A stretch of DNA of 64,000 bases, from the NCBI GenBank assembly GCA_963715025.1, contig CAVQQQ010000002.1:186001-250000 (forward strand), in the 5' to 3' direction. Origin of the DNA: DASSJT01 sp963715025 (lineage in GTDB: Bacteria; Actinomycetota; Actinomycetes; Actinomycetales; Dermatophilaceae). Position numbers and translations under genes: made by a program. The notes under the pieces were generated by a model, which ran no database searches, had not been told where the DNA came from, and saw only the letters and a program-made list of their open reading frames with translations. Positions 59,209-64,000 of this stretch are shown piece after piece; positions within the stretch are counted from its first letter, which is position 1, and each line of letters begins with the position of its first letter.

Positions 59209-60372
59209 ATGCAGGCTCCCGTCCCTCCCGGGCCGGCGATCTCCGACGCCATGTGGCGGGGGATCGAGGTCTTCCGACCGCTGGCGGTCGCCTACGCCGC
59301 CTTCCTCGTGTGGCAGCGCCACGACGAGATGGCCCGGCCCTGGGTGGCCGCAGCGGTGCTCGTCGTTCTGGCGGCCTGGAGTCTGGCCATGCCCTTCGTC
59401 CGCACCCGCTCGCGCGTGCTGGTGGCCTGCGAGGTCGGGCTCGCGTCGGCTGCCATCCTCGCGTCCCTTCCGGCCGATGGCCTCGATGCGGTCCGGGCCG
59501 GGACCCCGACCCTTCCGAGCATCTGGCCCGCCGCGGGAGTGCTCTGCGCCGCGGTGATCGCCGGGTGGCGGGGCGGCCTGACGGCGGCAGCCGTCATCGG
59601 GGTGGTCGACGCGGTCGAGGCCAGCGGACACCTGAGCGCCTCGACGATGCACAACATTGTGCTGCTTGTTCTGGCGGGTGGGCTGATCGGCTACAGCCTC
59701 GACCTCGCGAGGGAGGGTCACCACCAGTTGGCTAGCGCTCTGGCCGCCCAAGAGCGGGTGCGCGAGCGGGAGCGCCTGGCGCGCGCCGTGCATGACGGGG
59801 TCCTTCAGGCCCTGGCCCTCATCCACCGGCGGGGGGCGGAGCTCGGCGGGCCGGCTGCGGAGCTCGGACAGCTGGCGGGGGAGCAGGAGCGCACTCTGCG
59901 TCAGCTGGTGTCCCTTGCGAGCGACGCGCTCGACGGCGACGATGCGACCAGGGATGTGCGCCACACGGTGGGTCTCCTCGAGGGCGCGCGGGTGCATGTG
60001 TCCGCGCCTGCCGAACCGGTCTTGCTCCCCGCGCGGGCCGACCAGGAGCTTGCCGCAGCAGTCGGGGCAGCGCTCGACAACGTCGCCCGGCACGCCGGGC
60101 CCGATGCCCACGCCTGGGTGCTGGTCGAGGGTGCACCTGGCGAGGTGATGGTCACCGTGCGGGACAACGGCAGCGGTATGCCGCAGGGTCGCCTGGACGA
60201 CGCGGCCCGCGAGGGCCGCCTCGGCATCGGCTCGAGCATCCGAGCCCGCCTGCGTGACATCGGCGGCGACTGCACCATCACCTCGCGGCCCGGTACCGGC
60301 ACCACCGTGCGCATGAAGGTCCCGTGCGACCTCCGACCGTCGCGTGACCCCATGCTCGCAGGAGAGCCATGA
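59209..60372 (+). CDS. NarL-type sensor histidine kinase
   Basis: The 387-residue protein has about five or six membrane segments in the first 170 residues with no large outer domain. It then has a dimerisation helix with the phospho-His in RLARAVHDGVLQALALIHRR, and an ATPase domain with the N box ALDNVARHAG and G boxes VRDNGSGMP, GLGIGSS-type RLGIGSSI and RPGTGTTV. This is the MacS/NarL-cluster type found across actinobacteria. The signal is unknown. The start is placed at ATG 59209 (GTG 59128 is possible). Its stop overlaps the regulator's ATG by 4 bases. Confidence 0.9.
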   Translation: MQAPVPPGPAISDAMWRGIEVFRPLAVAYAAFLVWQRHDEMARPWVAAAVLVVLAAWSLAMPFVRTRSRVLVACEVGLASAAILASLPADGLDAVRAGTPTLPSIWPAAGVLCAAVIAGWRGGLTAAAVIGVVDAVEASGHLSASTMHNIVLLVLAGGLIGYSLDLAREGHHQLASALAAQERVRERERLARAVHDGVLQALALIHRRGAELGGPAAELGQLAGEQERTLRQLVSLASDALDGDDATRDVRHTVGLLEGARVHVSAPAEPVLLPARADQELAAAVGAALDNVARHAGPDAHAWVLVEGAPGEVMVTVRDNGSGMPQGRLDDAAREGRLGIGSSIRARLRDIGGDCTITSRPGTGTTVRMKVPCDLRPSRDPMLAGEP

Positions 60373-61160
60373 CCCAGCCGACGGCAGCAGACCGCCCGGA
60401 GCAGATGGCCTGGCCCCTCGCCGAGCCCCTATCCGAGCCCCGACCCGAACCCACCCCGCCAACCGTCCTTGGCGAGACGGCTGAGCCCGCTTCGGGGCGG
60501 ATCACCGTCCTCGTTGCCGACGACCACCCGCTCTGGCTCGATGCGCTGACCCGTGACCTGGAGGCAGCCGGCCTTCTCGTGGTGGCCACCGCCGCCGACG
60601 GTCCCGCGGCGGTGCGCCGGGCCCGGGCAACCGTGCCCGACGTCCTCGTGCTCGACCTCAACCTGCCGGGGCTGAGGGGCGACCAGGTCTGCGCCTCGAT
60701 CGGCGACCTTGCGACGCGCACCCTGATCCTGTCGGCGAGCGGCGAACCTCAGGACGTCCTGGACGCGGTCAAGGCCGGGGCGACCGGCTACCTCGTCAAG
60801 TCGGCCTCGAGCGCCGACATCATCGCGGCCGTGCTGGCGACCTCGCGCGGGGAGGCGGTCTTCACGCCGGGGCTGGCGGGTCTGGTGCTGGGGGAGTACC
60901 AGCGCCTCTCGACTGACAAGTCCGCTGCGGCGGAACAGGGCCGGCCCATCCCCGAGCTCACGCAGCGCGAGACGGAGATCCTCCGCCTCGTGGCAACCGG
61001 GCTGTCCTACAAGGAGATCGCCGCCGAGCTGGTCCTGTCGCACCGCACCGTCCAGAACCACGTCCAGAACACGCTCGGCAAGCTCCAGCTGCACAACCGG
61101 GTCCAGCTCGTGCGCTTTGCCCTTGCGCGAGGGCTGGAGGCCGAACCGCCTGCCGGCTGA
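60369..61160 (+). CDS. LuxR/NarL family response regulator
   Basis: The 263-residue protein has a 40-residue Pro/Glu-rich start, a receiver domain (about 45-165: VADDHPLWLDAL, VLVLDLNLPG with the phospho-Asp, and the Lys in GYLVKSASS) and a C-terminal LuxR helix-turn-helix (about 195-255: LTQRETEILRLVATGLSYKE and LVLSHRTVQNHVQNTLGKL). It pairs with the kinase just upstream (ATGA overlap). Targets are unknown; aroG lies just downstream. Confidence 0.93.
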   Translation: MTQPTAADRPEQMAWPLAEPLSEPRPEPTPPTVLGETAEPASGRITVLVADDHPLWLDALTRDLEAAGLLVVATAADGPAAVRRARATVPDVLVLDLNLPGLRGDQVCASIGDLATRTLILSASGEPQDVLDAVKAGATGYLVKSASSADIIAAVLATSRGEAVFTPGLAGLVLGEYQRLSTDKSAAAEQGRPIPELTQRETEILRLVATGLSYKEIAAELVLSHRTVQNHVQNTLGKLQLHNRVQLVRFALARGLEAEPPAG

Positions 61161-61213
61161 CCGGCATACGGGCTGGCAGCAAACGCGCTTGTGGGCCGCC
61201 ATATCCTTGACCG

Positions 61214-62575
61214 GTGACCAGCCCCAGTACAAGCCTGCACGAAGGCGCCCTCGCCAGCCTCGCCGCTGGCGCCAGTCTGCCGGCTGCGCAGCAGCCGGAC
61301 TGGCCCGACCACGACGCGCTCGCCGTGGCCGTGGAGACGCTGGCGAGCTACCCGCCCCTGGTGTTCGCCGGGGAGTGCGACGTACTGCGCATCCGCATGG
61401 CCGCCGCGGCGCACGGGGAAGCCTTCGTCCTCCAGGGCGGCGACTGTGCCGAGACCTTCGCCGCGGCCACGGCCGACAACATCCGCGACCGGGTCAAGAC
61501 GATCTTGCAGATGGCCGCGGTCCTGACCTACGGCGCCTCGGTGCCGGTGGTGAAGGTGGGCCGCATGGCGGGGCAATACGCCAAGCCCCGCAGCAGCGGC
61601 AGCGAGACCCGTGAGGGAGTCACGCTGCCGGCCTACCGCGGCGACATGGTCAACGACTTCGACTTCACCGCCGACGCGCGCATGCCTGACCCGAGCCGCC
61701 TGGTCCGGGCCTACCACGCCAGCAGTGCGACGCTGAACCTCGTCCGGGCCTTCACCCACGGTGGGTTCGCCGACCTGCGCCACGTCCACGACTGGAACCG
61801 CGGCTTCATCGCCAACGCGGCCAACGCCCGCTACGAGCGGCTGGCCCGCGACATCGACAAGGCGATGAAGTTCATGCAAGCGTGTGGTGCTGACTTCGAG
61901 GCGATGAAGACCACGGAGTTCTTCTCCGCCCACGAGGCGCTGCTGCTCGACTACGAGCGGCCGCTGACCCGCATCGACAGCCGCAGCGGCGAGCTCTACG
62001 ACACGTCAGGCCACTTCATCTGGATCGGCGAGCGCACTCGCGACCTCGACGGCGCCCACATCGACTTCGTCTCCCGGGTGCGCAACCCGGTCGGCGTCAA
62101 GCTGTCGGGCAGGGCCCACCCCGACGAGGTCCTGCGCCTGATCGACCGGGTCGACCCACATCGCGAGCCGGGGCGGCTCAGCTTCATCACGCGAATGGGC
62201 GCGCAGACCGTGCGCGATGCGTTGCCGGAGCTTGTCGAGAAGGTCACGGCGTCGGGAGCCCAGGTCACCTGGATCTGCGATCCCATGCACGGCAACACCT
62301 TCGAGTCGGCCTCGGGCTACAAGACGCGTGACTTCGATGACGTGGTCGAGGAGGTGCGCGGCTTCTTCGAGGTGCACCAGGGCCTCGGCACCGTGCCCGG
62401 GGGCATCCACGTGGAGCTCACCGGCAACGACGTGACCGAGTGCCTGGGCGGGGCAGAGAAGATCCTCGACGCCGACCTCAACAAACGGTACGAGAGCGTC
62501 TGCGACCCACGGCTCAACCACCAGCAGAGCCTGGAACTCGCGTTCCTCGTCGCCGAGATGCTGAGCAGGGACTGA
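61214..62575 (+). CDS. aroG: Class II DAHP synthase
   Basis: DAHP synthase makes the first intermediate of the shikimate pathway from erythrose-4-phosphate and PEP. The 453-residue protein belongs to the class II (plant-like) type of actinobacteria, with VLQGGDCAETFA, KVGRMAGQYAKPRS, the metal-site Cys in that first motif, CDPMHGNTF and HVELTGNDVTECLGG. The start is GTG 61214, 6 bases after TATCCT (61202-61207). It corresponds to aroG (Rv2178c), which may be regulated by chorismate mutase binding in relatives. The threonine aldolase gene follows by 3 bases. Confidence 0.97.
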   Translation: MTSPSTSLHEGALASLAAGASLPAAQQPDWPDHDALAVAVETLASYPPLVFAGECDVLRIRMAAAAHGEAFVLQGGDCAETFAAATADNIRDRVKTILQMAAVLTYGASVPVVKVGRMAGQYAKPRSSGSETREGVTLPAYRGDMVNDFDFTADARMPDPSRLVRAYHASSATLNLVRAFTHGGFADLRHVHDWNRGFIANAANARYERLARDIDKAMKFMQACGADFEAMKTTEFFSAHEALLLDYERPLTRIDSRSGELYDTSGHFIWIGERTRDLDGAHIDFVSRVRNPVGVKLSGRAHPDEVLRLIDRVDPHREPGRLSFITRMGAQTVRDALPELVEKVTASGAQVTWICDPMHGNTFESASGYKTRDFDDVVEEVRGFFEVHQGLGTVPGGIHVELTGNDVTECLGGAEKILDADLNKRYESVCDPRLNHQQSLELAFLVAEMLSRD

Positions 62576-62578
62576 CGC

Positions 62579-63652
62579 GTGGTCGACGGCACCGTGACCG
62601 CGCTGCGCGCAGACCTGCTGTCCGACACCCTGACGCGCCCCACCGCGGCAATGCGTGAGGCGATGGCGACCGCCGAGGTCGGCGACGACGTCTTCGGCGA
62701 AGACCCCACCGTCCGCGCCCTGGAGGGCCGGGTCGCCGAGCTGCTCGGCCACGAGGACGCGCTGTTCACGCCCAGCGGCTCGATGGCCAACCAGCTAGGA
62801 GTGCGGCTGCACGTCGGGCTCGGCCAGGAGCTCATCGCCGACTCCCTCGCCCACGTCCTTCGGGCCGAGCTGGGAGCGGCAGCTGTGCTGTCAGGGATCA
62901 GCTCGAGGTCATGGATCGCGCAGCGCGGGCTTCTGGACCCCGCGCAGCCGCTGGCCCTCATGGTCACGGACGGAGGCGCCTACCAGGTCAACACGGCACT
63001 GGTCGTGGTCGAGAACACCCACAACTTCGGCGGCGGCACCGTCCAGCCGATCGAGGCGATCCGCGCGCTGCGCCGCGAGACGTCGGGGCGAGGGGTCGCG
63101 ATGCACCTCGACGGGGCGCGGCTGTGGAACGCCCACGTCGCCACCGGAGTGCCGCTGGCCGACTACGGGCGAGAATTCGACACCGTCAGCGTGTGCCTGA
63201 GCAAGGGCCTGGGAGCACCCGTGGGATCGCTGCTGGTCGGGTCGGCGCGGGCGATGCAGGAGGCCCGCATCTGGCGCAAGCGCTTCGGCGGAGGCATGCG
63301 GCAGGTTGGCATCCTTGCCGCCGCAGGGATCCACGCCGTCGACCACCACATCGCGCGGCTGGCCGACGATCACGCACGCGCCAGGCGCTGTGCTGAGGCT
63401 CTCTCCGGGGTGGCACCGAGTGTGTGCGACCCGGCCCTGGTCGAGACCAACATCCTGATCGCCGACGTGGCGGCTGCTGGGTGGTCACCGCAGGCGTTCT
63501 GCGCCGCCGCGCTGGCGCGCGGGATCCGGGTGTATGCCGTGAGCCGCACCAGCGTGCGCCTGGTCTGGCACCTCGACGTGGACGACGCCGGGACAGATGC
63601 GGCCATCGAGGTGCTCGCCGACCTGCTGGGCTCTGGTCCTCAGGCCTCGTGA
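62579..63652 (+). CDS. Low-specificity L-threonine aldolase (GntG-type PLP enzyme)
   Basis: The 357-residue protein has the aldolase pattern: LLSDTLTRPTAAMREAMATA near the N-terminus, VGDDVFGEDPTVRALE, HLDGARLWNA and the PLP Lys in SVCLSKGLGAPVGS. It splits threonine or allo-threonine to glycine and acetaldehyde. The start is GTG 62579. It is 3 bases after aroG, so co-transcription is likely. Its end overlaps the convergent transporter by 13 bases. Confidence 0.92.
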   Translation: MVDGTVTALRADLLSDTLTRPTAAMREAMATAEVGDDVFGEDPTVRALEGRVAELLGHEDALFTPSGSMANQLGVRLHVGLGQELIADSLAHVLRAELGAAAVLSGISSRSWIAQRGLLDPAQPLALMVTDGGAYQVNTALVVVENTHNFGGGTVQPIEAIRALRRETSGRGVAMHLDGARLWNAHVATGVPLADYGREFDTVSVCLSKGLGAPVGSLLVGSARAMQEARIWRKRFGGGMRQVGILAAAGIHAVDHHIARLADDHARARRCAEALSGVAPSVCDPALVETNILIADVAAAGWSPQAFCAAALARGIRVYAVSRTSVRLVWHLDVDDAGTDAAIEVLADLLGSGPQAS

Positions 63653-64000
63653 TGCAGGAGTTCTGACGGCGGGCTCTGAGCGGCGCTCGCGTCGGGGTCG
63701 CGGGTCCTGCCGCGCAGTTCGGCAAGGTACATGGCCGACAGCACCAGGCCGCCGCCGAGCAGCATGCGGGCGGTGATGTTCTCGCCGCCGAAGAGCACCG
63801 CGAAGAACGCCGCGAAGACGGGCTCCATCGTCATCACGATGGCCGCGCGGGTGGCGCTCAGGTGTGACTGGGCCCAGGTCTGCGCCCAGACGGCCAGAGC
63901 TCCGGCAACCAGGGCCATGTAGAGCAGGCTGGCCCACTGGCCCCCCGTCGAGGGGAGCGTGACTCCGCCTGGGAGGGCATCCACGGTGCAGATGGCGGCG
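63640..64000 (-). CDS. EamA/DMT family transporter, 5' part cut off
   Basis: The visible 120 residues contain three C-terminal membrane segments (about WASLLYMALVAGALAVWAQT, AIVMTMEPVFAAFFAVLF and ITARMLLGGGLVLSAMYLAE) with the EPVFAAFFAVLFGGE motif of EamA proteins. The reading frame runs off the window end, so the real start lies beyond. Substrate is unknown; relatives export metabolites or drugs. Confidence 0.9.
   Translation of the reverse strand, partial: AAICTVDALPGGVTLPSTGGQWASLLYMALVAGALAVWAQTWAQSHLSATRAAIVMTMEPVFAAFFAVLFGGENITARMLLGGGLVLSAMYLAELRGRTRDPDASAAQSPPSELLHHEA

Noticed and set aside
1..64000. tRNA, rRNA or replication origin
   Set aside because: No cloverleaf, rRNA or DnaA-box cluster was noticed on either strand when reading the intergenic regions.

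Overview
The window is high-GC (roughly 70% by eye), densely coded, and has GTG/TTG starts, 1-8 nt gene overlaps and many apparently leaderless genes. It looks like chromosome of an actinobacterium, most likely in the Micrococcales (Intrasporangiaceae-like); the genus is inference. From memory, the gene order matches the Mycobacterium tuberculosis block from the RDD protein/Rv2219/lipA/lipB through dlaT, pepB, gcvT, Rv2205c, Rv2204c, adoK, ctaC, qcrCAB, ctaE, trpD, Rv2191, fadD15, Rv2184c and Rv2182c to aroG. The backbone is therefore old and vertically inherited, and departures from it stand out.

Layout. 0-4.5 kb: 3' end of an RDD protein, a PadR/DUF4097 operon with a likely operator, an ATP-grasp protein, DUF4191 protein and lipA. 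4.5-9.9 kb: small membrane and START-like proteins, lipB, an oxidoreductase, an unusual protein kinase and a TIGR01777 epimerase. 9.9-17.1 kb: lipoyl-dependent metabolism (sucB, lpdA, gcvT) with pepA between. 17.1-25.9 kb: cobU, a serine hydrolase, a methyltransferase, DUF3043, an M20 dipeptidase, an enoyl-reductase-like protein, an M50 peptidase, a YjbR protein and nadA. 25.9-27.5 kb: a small accessory island with an IS110 transposase remnant and a frameshifted TIR-type NADase defence protein. 27.5-32.8 kb: glycerate kinase, ErpA, adenosine kinase, Aat, TusA and a cysteine-desulfurase-like protein. 32.9-42.7 kb: the respiratory bcc-aa3 supercomplex genes (ctaC, ctaD, ctaF, qcrB, qcrA, qcrC, ctaE), with an L,D-transpeptidase, a minimal zincin and DUF167 between the two arms. 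42.8-52 kb: REC protein, trpD, Lrp-like domain, DEDDh/UvrC fusion, M1-like lipoprotein, GT87 mannosyltransferase-like protein and acyl-CoA synthetase. 52-64 kb: START proteins, ArsA-like ATPase, two tandem ROK kinases, EEP nuclease, PlsC-like acyltransferase, NarL-type two-component pair, class II DAHP synthase, threonine aldolase and an EamA transporter cut by the window end.

How the genes relate. LipB and LipA build the lipoyl cofactor used by SucB and by the glycine-cleavage system to which GcvT belongs; Lpd reoxidises it. The qcr/cta genes encode both halves of the respiratory supercomplex, and ErpA supplies Fe-S clusters (Rieske protein, LipA and NadA are plausible clients). AroG and TrpD sit at the entry and in the tryptophan branch of aromatic synthesis.

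Most unusual items: the TIR protein with an unassigned, probably beta-barrel C-terminal domain, broken by one base; a cysteine-desulfurase homologue lacking the PLP lysine and overlapping a TusA gene; a roughly six-fold excess of the heptamer GTATGCC; a recurring TANNNT box 5-7 nt before start codons; a possible leaderless leader peptide coupled to the L,D-transpeptidase; and a 22-23 bp intergenic repeat array.
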